Origin: Pictodentalium vernedei
Taxonomy: Eukaryota; Mollusca; Scaphopoda; Dentaliida; Dentaliidae
Length of the DNA stretch: 64,000 nt
Reading direction: 5' to 3'
NCBI GenBank assembly: GCA_031216915.1
Contig: CM062297.1
Span: 367,921,704-367,985,703 of the forward strand
Position 1 is the first letter of the stretch. Every line of letters starts with the position of its first letter. Of this stretch, positions 45,327-58,165 are shown in pieces. Both the position numbers and the translations under genes were made by a program. Below the pieces are notes generated by a model. It searched no databases. It was not told the origin of the DNA and saw nothing but the letters and a program-made list of their open reading frames with translations.

Positions 45327-45516
45327 CCTTTACCCAATGCAGACGATATCAAAATTTATTATTTTAAATATATTTTTTTTTTTTTCTTCAAAAAATGTCA
45401 ACAAATCCATATCATGTGACCCCTCGTTTTCATTTTTCGAAAAATAATATTTTTTCAGCTGCTGAATTTGCATATTAGGTGGGCGCATGCAGGCGATTCG
45501 TTGGGTAAAGGGTTAA
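45327..45516. mobile_element. piggyBac-like MITE, short copy
   Basis: Ends AACCTTTACCCAATGCAGAC and CGTTGGGTAAAGGGTTAA, with one arm of the CCATATCATGTGACCCCTC palindrome; the other arm is deleted. Confidence 0.6.
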
Positions 45517-46116
45517 GGGCAAAATAAATGCCAACAATGAAACATTACAAGATTTTTTGTTGCTATTTTTCTAACTCTTAAAGGACAAATTTTGACTTTG
45601 ATCATATAACTGCAATAGAACAGGTGCTCCTACATGTCTCTGTTAAGTCACAAGTTACATTTTAAGTACCTGGGCAGTTGTATTTATGCAAGTCTTGGCG
45701 ACCTACATGTATATAGGCAGCCAAGACTTGCCTAAAACAAGTGCAAATCCACATGATGTACATTGTGTTCAAATAAGTTATTTATTCCTTCTTTAAGAAA
45801 TTAGCTGCTGTTATCAGAGAGATATTCACTTCAAAGTTAGAACTTGGGTGTTATAAAATCACTCCCCATTTACAAACAAGTTTAATTTCATTAATTTTGG
45901 TGGAAATGAATAAAAATATTTTTCAACTGACATTCGATTTAATGGCTGTCACCACAGCTTCTGAATTAATCTAGGTCAAAATACAACGTTTCACTGGCAG
46001 ATTACAAAAACAGACAGAGTTTATATTAGTTCTTAGATGGATCCATGACATCAGGTGGAAAAATAGTCCATACGGATTTGTAAATATGGAACTGAAAAAA
46101 AAGTAATAGGCATGAA
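45517..46116. other. No gene or repeat recognised
   Basis: Non-coding DNA with no supported frame. Confidence 0.35.
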
Positions 46117-47523
46117 CAGTTAAAACTAGAAGTCCTGTCATGACCAGTGCAGAAAATGCTTGTTAGTTAATGCGCTATCTAGTGCAGTACCGTCAAGGAA
46201 ATCTAGTTAAACATGCAATAAATGCTATGAAATGCAGAATGTAGAAAACAAAGACGTTGTTACTGGACTCGAACATTTGTCGATATCATTTTGAATTGGG
46301 TTTGTCTGGTAAATTAGTGTTCACAAAGAAAGAAAAAATGCAAAAAAATTGGTCAAAATTACCGATTTTAATTTTCGCAACAAGCCCGGACAGTGAAATC
46401 GAAGTCATTGACAAATCGGATAATTGTCTTTTTAATGATTTATTTGGTGCAATGTTAAATGCAGGGATGACACTTGTATGAGATGTTTATGTATTATGAA
46501 CAGCCCAGCACATGATCATTTTGAAATAGACTCACAAAAATGTTTTGACACCTAACATTTTATCAATTAATATCTGTGACTTGTTCAACTTGGAAAATAT
46601 GGATAAATGTGTTCATAAAATTATCATAAAAAACTCCAAATACCAAAAATACCACCCAGTCGCCAAATGAATTTTTAATGAGCATTTCACAAAAAAATTT
46701 CAATCTCATTTAAAACATTCTCATTCCTTTACAAGGCATTGTTCATATCACTAGCTATGTCCAAAAATAACAAAGATTGTGAGGCAGCAACCTACTATTC
46801 AGTATGATGGGAATCACCCTTAGCACCTCCTGGTCAAATCAACCCCCATCATTTTGATCCGAACCATCCCTGCTATTTGTCTCAAACCGACCTTCAGCAG
46901 CCAGGCCTTAAGGCTGCTGAATGATTTCACCCCTCCCACTCTCCCTGAATATTTATGACGACAGCTAAGTGGTTTTCGTAATTCTGTTTGTAACTTGTAT
47001 TAGTTTGCTCTTCAACTTTTCTGAAGTCCTGTTGTCACCGTGAGCAAATCTCACTCATAACAGTATCAGTAAACAAATAATGCAACTGGAAAAGAATTCA
47101 GTTGGGTTTTTTATTTTAATTTTTTATCCAAAACCGATTTTTCACCGGATCAGGTCTTTTCAATCAGCCTTCACCATTAATCCTTAAATATCACTGATAA
47201 TAAAAGAACACAAGACCCATGACAATATATATTTTACACCTAATTGTTTGCTTTGTCATCTCGTCATTAAATAATAACTTTTTTCCTAATTAAGGTCATA
47301 AAACAGGAGCTTTCTATATTGGTGAGGCTGTTTTCAAAGCTTATTCACACATGCTACTGTCCAAAAAAAACTCCCAAAAATGCACAAAGGGTGATTGCTA
47401 ACATTATTGATTGCTACCTGAAAAACTGGCACAAACACAGAAAAATCTTTTCTGATCAGGCAGGGTGAGTCCACATATACCATGGAGGTATGTTTATATC
47501 CAGAAGGACGGCAAGCAATTATA

Positions 47524-49100
47524 CTACTCAAAGTTTGCTAAGCACCAAGTATATCCAACTACCTGTTTTACATTTTAGTTGAAATATTGTAATGAAAAGT
47601 GTATATATTTTTTATTTAATTATATCTTTAATGATTTAAGTACAGAAATTAAGATTTTGTTTGTGTTTGACATTATTTTTTAGCTTTTGAATACGATAAC
47701 CATGGAAAATGGATATTATTGGTCAAAGAGGAAATTTTCCAAATTTACCAAAAAGTTGACAGAGCAAACTGGTATGGGTTCAATATCGAGTATGAGACCC
47801 ATTATTGTTAATTATAGCTTGACAACACCTTCTTGTGCTCCCAATCAGGTTCCTGGTGGTCCTTTGTGGGATGTTCTTCCAGTCTTGGACCAGCATGGCA
47901 CCAAGCTCCTGGACACTTCTTGGCTGGACTGGACGGGCTGAAATTGCAAGCTGCAACTCATTCCAGACATGTTCGATTGGATTGAGGTCAGGGGATCTTG
48001 CTGGCCAGTCCATACGCTCAATCCCCTCCCTCTGTCGGTATTCTCCGCAGGCATTGGCTACATGAGGATGGGCATTATCGTTCATTAGAATGAATCTATC
48101 ACCCAATACATCTGCATACAATCTGACATGGACATCCAGGATCTGATCAATATACAGCTGTGCAGTCAATGTACCATGTTCAAGGACACAGAGCTCTGTA
48201 CATCCATCCCTGCTGAAGCCGCCCCAGACCATGATTGACCTTCCACCATAGCGGTCATGCTCAGCAATATTGACTGCATGGAATCGCTCTCCTGGTCTTC
48301 TCCATACCTTAGAACGCCTATCTGTGTGGTCTAGGCAGTACCTTGAGTCATCTGTAAAAAGGACAGGTTGCCAATCTTCTCTGGTCCATCCAACGTGGTC
48401 CATGGCCCATTCATATCGTGCCTGGCGGTGGTTCTGGGACAGCGGAATGCGAATACATGGTCTTCTCGATCAGAGTCCACTTTCGTGCAACCTTTCCCAG
48501 ATAGTCTGCATCGAAACATTTACCCCGGATGCATTCTGAAGGTCACTGCGAATCTGGGTTGCTGTGTCAAAGCGGTTCCTACGGGCCTGAATGATCAAAA
48601 ACTGGTCTTCAGCTGCAGATGTTGCCCTGTCTCTGCCACCACCATGACATCTTACTGGTGTGCCATACTGCTGAAATCTTGTCCAGGCTCCACTGATCAC
48701 CGTATGGTGAACAATAAGGGCTTCACCAACCTGACGATGGGTAGCCCCTTGCTCCCCCATCCCTACAGCCCACCACATTTCTGTTTCAGACAAATATCTT
48801 CTTACATTTGCATCTGTCATATTCAACCATTAAATCACAAGGGTTTTTGTTGAAATGAAGATTGAATACCCTACACATGTCATGTACATGGAGACAGTAC
48901 ACGAAAACATAATGAAAATCAAGGAGTACATGCTTTCCATGACTGTCACGAAAAGTCTGCCTGTCAAGAGAGCTAATGTAAACACTGGGGACCATCTCAA
49001 TACATTCCTCAATCATATACACCAAAAATATCGCAAATATGTCACAAGCAAATTTCACAATGATGTGTCAAATATTTGGTGCTTAGCAAACTTTGAGTAG
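47524..49100 (-). mobile_element. Tc1-like transposon, copy 1, complete with both ends
   Basis: 29-base inverted ends, starting CTACTCAAAGTTTGCTAAGC, differ at one base. TA flanks at 47522-47523 and 49101-49102 are the expected target duplication. The element is 1577 bp with one transposase gene, split by a single stop. Confidence 0.9.
47780..48826 (-). pseudogene. Tc1-type DD34E transposase, one premature stop
   Basis: A single frame of 349 codons including stops, from an ATG at 48826 to 47780. The N-terminal part has a paired-like HTH (HRQVGEALIVHHTVISGAW) and a GGGRDR linker. The catalytic part has LFTDDSRYCL, LMNDNAHPHVA and DLNPIEHVW, with 34 residues between the second Asp and the Glu. 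The only break is a TGA at 48470-48472, probably a CGA-to-TGA transition. The length fits the family (about 340 aa). It would cut and paste the element into TA sites. Confidence 0.88.
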
Positions 49101-50334
49101 TATATATTTATTGGTGCTTTATGCCACATCTGTGGCCATTGCCACAATATAGCTTCAGCTGCTGATGTTGCCTTAAGCATCAATAAATAATAATCATATA
49201 TGTTCCATGAATGAGGAGTATAATATTCAAGGGAACAACGATCCGGTTACAATTTATGGAAATTAATTAATTTTTCAGAGATATATTTTCCCTCCCCTCT
49301 CATACAAACTCACATGGGCACCTATGATGAATAAATAAATATGCATCAATGTTTTTTCATACAACGTTCCTTTATAACTAATAATTTTAACCCTGTTTAA
49401 CCCTCATTGATTGAAGATGACATTGGCCACCCATAAAACTTGAGAGTAACATTTTTTATCTTTTGCTTTACAAACAAAGCTAGTGGTGAGGAGGAAGGGT
49501 TGTGTTGTTTGGGGAATTGGCAGTTCACTACCCATGCTTCCCTCTATGTAGGGATACGGATGCAGGACTATGAGGACTTTAGGGTTCTGCAGAGGGAAGG
49601 GAGTGTGTGTGTGGGGGGGGGGGGGGGGGAGGGTCTTTTTTGTAGATCTGATTTTCAAAATTCCCAGTGAATAATTAATTTCTTGTCCAGCTTTCACATA
49701 AATGCATATTTATTTTTACAGAACACCAACTATCTCTTAAAACTGGAACTTTCATTATGAATTCGTATTTTGCTCGCAACACTTTCGATACAGCTGTCAG
49801 TTTGATATTCTGTGAAAAGCGTTCTTTCTTTCCAACCACGCCTGCCTCCCCAATAGTTGCTCCATCAGAGGGGCTGCAATTAATAGTGCGCTAAAAATTC
49901 CCAAAATGAAAACGTTGGGACTTCTTCTGCCCTCTCAATTTTTAGCCACCTTGAATCAACCTGCATGATCTTCTCATCAATCTTTGAAAATGAAAATCAT
50001 GCAATACGCATATATAAATACTTCTTGTATTGTTGCAAACTGAATTGATAAAAGGGGGGGAAAAACAGATGAATAAACTCCATCTCGTCCACTGAGTATC
50101 TGCATTCTAATATTTAACTGCCACCTTATTTCAGTAGAAGGTGTGACTTAATTACTGTTGATTGCCAATTACAAGTGCAGAATATCAATCAGCCATCGCA
50201 TGTTACAATTCTGCAGAAATCACGATGCACTACCATGCATCAGATGTGATTCTCTGGTGATTTGCAGCACTAACCTAATGCCCTATTATTTCCAAATAGT
50301 GCAGAATACGGGACAGGACTTCTAGATGTAACTG

Positions 50335-51226
50335 TATTAATAAAGTTTATCATTCTACAACACTCAAATATGGTATACTTACAGTCATATGATACTGTCT
50401 CCATATGTCTGGGCAAGCCTGCAAATAATAATTATCTTCATTCATATTTTAAACAAAAAGCAAATTATTTAGGAAGTGAAGGACTATTAGAACATCTTCA
50501 CACCTAGAGAGCTTATTAATGAAAAAAGTCTTATGTTTAAAAAAAGATTAACTTTAATATATACAATACCTATCTCACATATGTAATACTCTAGACAAGA
50601 TACTATATATGATGAAATATGTCTAGTTGAGTGTAAAACTCCCAAAATCAGGATTGCACGATATTCAGATTTCAGTTTCTGTAATTTGAATCGATTCATC
50701 AGAAAAGTTTCAGCTACTCATTTCATTCACTTGATGACAAACAGTGATCATATTCTGGAGGTGTGGTTGATATGGACACACAAACTCTAGTCAGCAACAT
50801 ACATTTATTTCAAACACATGGTTGCAGTACCAGGTGATGGCATAGCCACAAGGGCTGTCTTCCGGCCATTCCCAATAAAAAACAAATTAAATGCAAAATG
50901 TGTTTAAATAAACTGCCCATTGTTTTTTTTTCCTTTTGTGTTGGCTGATCAACAATCTCTGAAAGCATTATCAGACACCTGTTCAATCACGCTAGATTCA
51001 AACACATGTAAACTTAAGATTTCCAGTTTAACAGATTGTGTTTTTACAGGAGTTAAACTGACAAGTGATTGACTTGTATCAAAGTTTCTATGGGTGAAAG
51101 CAGTATGAGGCAGTATCAGTAGCAACCCAATTTACCTTTTCAGGACACATGAAGGTTTTAATATTTTTGCCAAAGAATTCTTCCTGGAGGAGTGGTTTTC
51201 TTTTGAAAAAACTAAAATAAATAAAA
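50335..51226. other. No gene or repeat recognised
   Basis: Non-coding DNA with no supported frame. Confidence 0.35.
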
Positions 51227-53530
51227 CAAGAGGTCCCATGGAGTCTGAAGCACTCACCTTGAACAGAACAAGATATAAACAGAGTCCAAGAATGAATCTA
51301 CATTAAGCAATCCATCTCCATAGGATACATTGTCAATCCTTGAGCCCCTCAGGGGTAACAAAAATAGTCCAAGCATCATGCCTTTTTCTTCAGTTGATCA
51401 TAATGTAAATTTTTAAATGTGGAGCTCCCCTATGAAGCCCCTTGATACAACCTATCCTATGTGCATTAATTAGTTACACACCTCATGAGGGTACTGAATA
51501 CAAAATTTCTAATTCTTCAACTACATGGCCAATTCCAGCTCCCCACAGGGAGCCCAAATATTAACCCAGACACTCGATTTGAACAAAATTGAATCTGACC
51601 TCATAAGAGATGTTGTATACCAAATATGAAAGCATTCTGACTGGTGGATCTGAAGAAGAAATTTTTTAATGAAATTTCCTCATATTGCATTAAGTTACAA
51701 TTTGGGCTACCATAGTGAATCCAAATATTAATCTATGGATCCAATTTGAACAAACTTGAATCTCCTGTATCGAGTCCAAATATGAAACAAAGGTCTTCAT
51801 TTTAACAAACTAATATTTTATCCCCCCCCCCCCCCCCCCTCCCCTGGATATTGTATACCAAACATCAAAAGATTCTGACCTCTGATTCTGGAGAAAAGAT
51901 TTTTAAAAAATTTTTTGCAAATATGCTGACTCTACAGAACATCCTTATATAACTGATGGCAATTTGTTTACCATTCAATTCTACTGTTCCTAAGGATGCT
52001 TCACACCAAATAACAGTTCTCTGATCCGTGTGGTTTGGGAAATATGGGCGTTTGAAAATATGCAACATGGCCAATTCCGGCTCCCATAGGGAGCCCAAAT
52101 ATTAACCCAGGCTCTCGATTTGAACAAAGTTGAATCTGACTTTCCTAGAGATATTGTGTACCAAATATGAAAGCATTCTGACTGTTGGATCTGAAGAAGA
52201 GAAATTTTAAAGAAATTTCTTCATATTGCACAAAGTTAAAATTTGGGTTACCATAGGGAGTCCAAATATTAACCTACAGATCCTTTTTGAACAAACTTGA
52301 ACCTGCTCCCCTAGAGATGTTGTATACCCAATATGAAAGCATTGTGACTAGTGGAACTGATGAAGATTTTTGAAGAAATTCATTCATATTGTACTAAGTT
52401 AAATTTCAGTTTCTCATATGGAGCCCAAATATTAACCCAGGCACTTGAATTGAACAAACTTAAATCTGCCCCCCCCCCCCCCCCCTCCTCCTAGAGATGT
52501 TGTATACCAAATATGAAAGCATTCTGACTGGTGGATCTGAAGAAGAACATTTTTAAAGAAATTTCCTCATATCGCACTTAGTAAAAATTTGGGCTACCAT
52601 AGTGAGCTCAAATATATACCTAGGGATCCGATTTGAACAAACTTGAATCCGACCCCTCTAGTGATGTTGCATACCAAATATGAAAGCATTCTGACTGGTG
52701 GATCTGAAGAAGAAGATTTTTAAAAATTATCCCCCATATTGAACAAAGTTAAAATTTGGGCTTCCGTCAGAAGCCCAAATATTAACCTGGGGACTTGGTT
52801 TGAACAATCTTGATCTGACCCTCATAACAATGATGTATACCAAACATTAAAAGATCCTGACTGGAGGTCCTGAAAAAACAGATTTTTAAAGAATATTACC
52901 CTAAGTTAAAAATTCAGGCTCCTGTATTGAGCCCAAATATGAACCAATGGGCTTTATTTTAACAAACTTGTATCTGATCCCCCTATGAATGCTGTATACT
53001 GAATATCAAAAGATGCTGATGATTGGTTCTGGAGAAAAGATTTTTAAAAATTTTTGCAAATATGCTGACTCAGCATTTTTTTGATGCCCACTACAGAACA
53101 CCTTAACATAACTGATGGCAATTTTTTTACCATTCAATTCTTCTGGTCCAAAGGATGCTTCATACCAAATAACAGCTCTCTGTTTCGTGTGGTTTGGGAA
53201 ATATGGGCGTTTGAAAATATTTCTATTTTTAGCTCCCAAGGTTCCCATGGGGATGTGGGAATATATATTTTTGCATGAGTCAAGTACTTATGACCCAATA
53301 ATACCACATACCAAATTTGGTTCAAACCGGACCATCGGTTCAGAAAATAGAAATTTTGGACGGGGCCAAAAATCTTTCCCCTCCCATCACAAAGCCAAAT
53401 ATTGCTTCAGGTACATCATTTGAACAAACTTGATTATACACATCAAAAGGACCCTCCATAACAAATATCAAGTCATTGTACACACTGGTTCATGAGAAGA
53501 AGATTTTAAAAATATTTTGTAGCATTTTCC
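51227..53530 (+). mobile_element. Family R copy 5
   Basis: The head ACAAGAGGTCCCATGGAGTC at about 51228 is followed by about eight units of 160-200 bases, each with GAGCCCAAATATTAACC and AAAGCATTCTGACTGGTGGA, then the body (GGGAAATATGGGCGTTTGAA) to about 53530. Poly-C runs lie at 51822-51839 and 52470-52485. The terminal hairpin is absent. Confidence 0.65.
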
Positions 53531-54083
53531 CCCACTCCCTCCTAGGCCTGTAACGATACACCGATGCATCGGTGCATCGTGATACACTCTCCCCGAGATA
53601 CGCGTATCGGTTGGGAAGTGCCGTATCATGGAATCGCGATGCGGTTGGATTGGTAATGGTCGCTTGATTAAATGCTTACATACACGACAGTCTATCACTT
53701 CTTCTTATACCATACTGACTCGTGTCGAAGCCCAGGGGGTGCTTGCAGTGGATAAATTGCAAAGTGGGGGGGAGAGGGGGGGGAGCTTCGGGACGAGTAA
53801 TAGTGCTTGCAAGTCGCGTTTGGATGCGACGGAAATTGGCGATATGAGACAAGTCAGTATCCACTGGCACTGGGTATGTTACGTTTCTTTGGAAACTGCC
53901 TACCAATTTTGTAGAATTTGCTTTAAAAATTCTCATAATTATCTTGTACATACGTTTCATTTTCAGATTTTCGGTTTTAATCCTCAATTTAATGAATAAA
54001 ACAAACAGAAAACCATGCGGTGTTGTTTTCATATTTTTTGTACAGGTTACTCTCGAAGCTAGAAATGGACGTAAGTATGTCAA
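53531..54083. repeat. Repeat module shared with 22630-22945, with palindromic lead-in
   Basis: CCTAGGCCTGTAACGATACA begins a stretch with CACCGATGCATCGGTG, a perfect palindrome. The stretch from 53735 matches the earlier module. It resembles transposon-end DNA, but no partner end was found. Confidence 0.45.
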
Positions 54084-54119
54084 TCAACACTGCAACCCAC
54101 CCCCTTGAAAACAGACAAA

Positions 54120-54290
54120 CACAGGACCAACCAAATCTACAGCCACTCTCTTAAACGGTGTATCTATTACGGGTAGACAACAAAGGGGTGCTCTTGCCTG
54201 CTTACCTTTACAGACTGTTCTCTGACATACACCACATGATCGACAAAACCTTTTCACATTAAATGAACGGAAACCAAATTGTTTACGGAC
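54120..54290 (-). pseudogene. Fragment of a Ty3/gypsy-type integrase
   Basis: The minus frame reads CRSCGVCQRTVCKGKQARAP and then IDTPFKRVAVDLVGP. This is the end of the HHCC zinc-binding domain and the start of the catalytic core of gypsy integrases. The Asp of VAVDLVGP is the first of the DDE triad. Nothing else of the retroelement is seen, and a GACA microsatellite abuts it. Confidence 0.7.
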
Positions 54291-54529
54291 AGACAGACAG
54301 ACAGATGGGCAGACAGACGGACAGACAGACTGATAACATAATACGACCATTTTTTAAACTGGCGTATAAAAAGGAAGACATTAAAACATTTTCCTTCATT
54401 TAAGGTATTTTATAATGACTGAATTGGTATACGCATTTGTGTTACAGAGTTACTGACGTCTGCTGGGGAAGCTTGGTAACTCGGGGCATGTTATAACATT
54501 GTATGCACATTGAGGAAATGTTTAATGTG

Positions 54530-55388
<859 letters not shown>

Positions 55389-55846
55389 AACTGATTGCAC
55401 CTAATTTCCGAATAAAATGGCCACCGGCAGCCATCTTGAATTTCGGACCACACCCAAAAATACTCGTTCTCGTCCCAAGATGATAACAAAGGTACCCCAA
55501 GAGGTTTTGTGAAGATCGGTTCATAAATACAGCCTCTAGCCTGAGATGTATTGACATGTGCACTTACTGTGTGTAAGTAGCACTGAATAAATAGAAGTTC
55601 ATCTAATTTGCATAATTTCTGCACAAAAAAACCCCTGTATTATATACTACTCAAAGTTTGCTAAGTACCAAGTATATCCAACTACCTATTTTACGTTTTA
55701 GTTGAAATATTGTAATGAAAAGTGTATATATTTTTTATTTAATTATATCTTTAATGATTTAAGTACAAAAATTTAGATTTTATTTGTGTTTGACATTATT
55801 TTTTAGCTTTTGAATACGATAACCATGGAAAATGGATATTATTGGT

Positions 55847-56446
55847 AACAAGGGCAATGCCCCCGGTCCCCCGACCAAGATGGCAAATTCAAGGGAGCTG
55901 TTAGGATACAATTTGTTCGCAGAGCATGGCCATTTTTTAACTTGACCTGTATTTCCAACCAATTAAACCACATACTTAGTTTCGTTTCAATCAAATGATC
56001 CAAAGTAAAGTTATCATCCGGACAACACAAAAACCGTATTTTCTAAGTCGAAAAAGGGAAATAAATCCAGTAAAAATCAGTGGAGCGTGCCCATTTTCGA
56101 ACTTGACCTGCATTTCCACCCAAATAAGCGGCATACTAAATTTCGTTTCAATCAAATGATCCTAACTAAAGTTATCATCCGGACAACACAAAAACTGTAT
56201 TTTTTAAGTCGAAAAAGGAGAATAAATCCAGTAGAAATCAGTGGAGCGTGCCCATTTTCGAAGAACTTGACCTGCATTTCCACCCAAGTAAGACACATAC
56301 CAAATTTAGTTTCAGTAAAATCATCCAAACTAAAGTTATCATCCGGACAAGGGTGTGATGGACGGACGGATGCACGCACGGACAGACGGACGGACGGATG
56401 GACACTGCTGATTACAATAGTCCCCCGAAGGGTCGGGGGACAAAAA
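55847..56446. mobile_element. Non-autonomous repeat inserted in Tc1 copy 2
   Basis: The Tc1 sequence of copy 1 is split after GATATTATTGGT. The insert starts AACAAGGGCAATGCCCCCGG and ends GGGTCGGGGGAC. Three similar units lie within (AACTTGACCTGCATTTCCAC, AAAGTTATCATCCGGACAA), then a GACGGACG run (56358-56402). The ends share inverted GTCCCCCGA blocks. No gene. Confidence 0.7.
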
Positions 56447-56507
56447 GAGGAAATTTTTCAATTTGCCAAAAAGTTGATGGAGCAAACTGGTATGGGTTAA
56501 ATATCAA

Positions 56508-57545
56508 GTATGAGACCCATTACTGTTAATTACAGCTTAACAATGCCTTCTCATGCTCTCAATCAGGTTCGTGGTGGTCCTTTGTGGGATGTTGTTCCAT
56601 TCTTGGACCAGCATGGCACCAAGCTCCTGGATACTTCTTGGCTGGACTGGATGGGCTGAAATTGCAAGCTGCAACTCATTCCAGACATGTTCAATTGGAT
56701 TGAGGTCGGGGGATCTTGCTGGCCAATCCATATGCTCAATACCCTCCCTCTGTCGCATTCCCCGACAGCATGGGCAACATGAGGACGGGCATTATTGTCC
56801 ATCAGAATGAATCTATCACCCACTCCACCTGCATATTATGTGAGGTGGTCATCCAGGATCTCATCAATATACCGCTGTGAAGTTAATGTACCACGTTCAA
56901 GGACACAGAGCACTGTACGTCCATCCCTGCTGATGCCGCCCCAGACCATGACTGACCCTCCACCATAGTGGGCATGCTCAGCAATGTTGGCTACATGGAA
57001 TCATTCTCCTGGTCTTCTCCATACCCTCGGAGGCCTGTCTATGTTGTCTAGGCAGTACCTTGACTCACCTGTAAAAAGAACAGGTCGCCAATCTTCTCTG
57101 GTCCATCCAACCTGGCCCATGGACCATTCATATCGTGCCTGGCAGTGGTTCTGGGACAGTGGAATGCAAATACATGGTCTTCTCGATCAGAGACCACATT
57201 CGTGCAACCTTGCCCAGATAGTCTGCATCGAAACATTTACCCCGGATGAATTCTGAAGGTCACTGCGAAGCTGAGATGCTGTGGCAAAGCGGTTCCTATG
57301 GGCCTAAATGATAAAAAATGGTCTTCAGCTGCAGATGTTGCCCTGTCTCTGCCACCACCATGCCGTCTTACTGGTGTGCCATACTGCTGAAATCTTGCCC
57401 AGTCTCTGGTGATCACCATATGGTACGCACCAAGAGCTTCACCAACCTTACGATGGATAGCCCCTTCTGCCACCATCCCTACAGCCCGCCACATTTCTGT
57501 GCAGACAAATGTCTTCTTACATTTGCATTTGCCATATTCAATCAT
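56508..57545 (-). pseudogene. Tc1-type transposase of copy 2, more decayed
   Basis: It aligns with the copy 1 transposase. The HTH part (EMWRAVGMVAEGAIHRKVGE, about 57490), the GGGRDR linker and the C-terminal MDWPARSPDLNPIEHVW (about 56730) are readable, but in different frames, with several stops and a frameshift near 57290. Confidence 0.8.
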
Positions 57546-58165
57546 TAAATCACAAGGGTTTGTGTTGAAATGAAGACTGAATATCCTACACATGTCATGT
57601 ACATGTAGATAGCACACAGAAACATCATGAAAATCAAGGGCTACATGCTGTCCATGACTGTCACAAAAAGTCTGCCTGTCAAGAGAGCTAATGAAAACAC
57701 TGGGGACCATCTCAATACATTCCTCAATCATATCCACCAAAAATATCGCAAACATGTCACAAGCAAATTTCACAATGATGTGTCAAATATTTGGTGCTTA
57801 ACAAACTTTGAGTAGAAAATGTGATGTATTCCATGTTACTAAACTTTCATTCAAAAATTTATTCAAATCAGAACCTTCATACAGAAGTTCTGTACAAAAA
57901 ACTGATTGTACCTAATTTCGGTAGAAAAAGGTTGCCTGTAGCCATCTTGAATTATGGACCACACCCCAAAACACCCGTTTTCGTCCCAAAGTGATAATAT
58001 AGGTACCCAAGAAGTTTCGTGAAGTTCGGTTCATAAATATTAATACAGCCCCTAGCTCGAGCGGTATTGACATGTGTACTTACTGTGTATAAGTAGCACT
58101 GAATAAATCAAAGTTCATATAATTTGCATAATTTCTGCACGAGAAAAAAAAACCCTGTATTATAT

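Larger units (their letters stand above)
46117..50334. mobile_element. Inverted-repeat element with the same ends as 21018-22330, carrying a nested Tc1
   Basis: The left CAGTTAAAACTAGAAGTCCT at 46117 and right AGGACTTCTAGATGTAACTG ending at 50334 match inversely, with TA after the right end. Removing the Tc1 (47524-49100) leaves about 2.6 kb. A 74-codon frame at 46257-46481 (plus) is not recognised. A G-rich microsatellite lies at 49610-49630. It is possible, but not shown, that the two ends belong to different copies. Confidence 0.5.
55647..57815 (-). mobile_element. Tc1-like transposon, copy 2, with an internal insert
   Basis: The same 29-base ends as copy 1 with few changes. TA is present at the left flank but changed to AA at the right. 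About 600 bp longer than copy 1 owing to a repeat at 55847-56446. Confidence 0.85.
55389..58165 (+). mobile_element. Family D copy, split by a Tc1 insertion
   Basis: D sequence at 55389-55646 (ATCTTGAATTTCGGACCACA, CATCTAATTTGCATAATTTC, ending CCCTGTATTATATA) halts at the Tc1. D-type sequence resumes at 57816 (ATGTGATGTATTCCATGTTA) and runs to 58165. The join matches the D consensus (compare 23640-23660). Confidence 0.6.
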
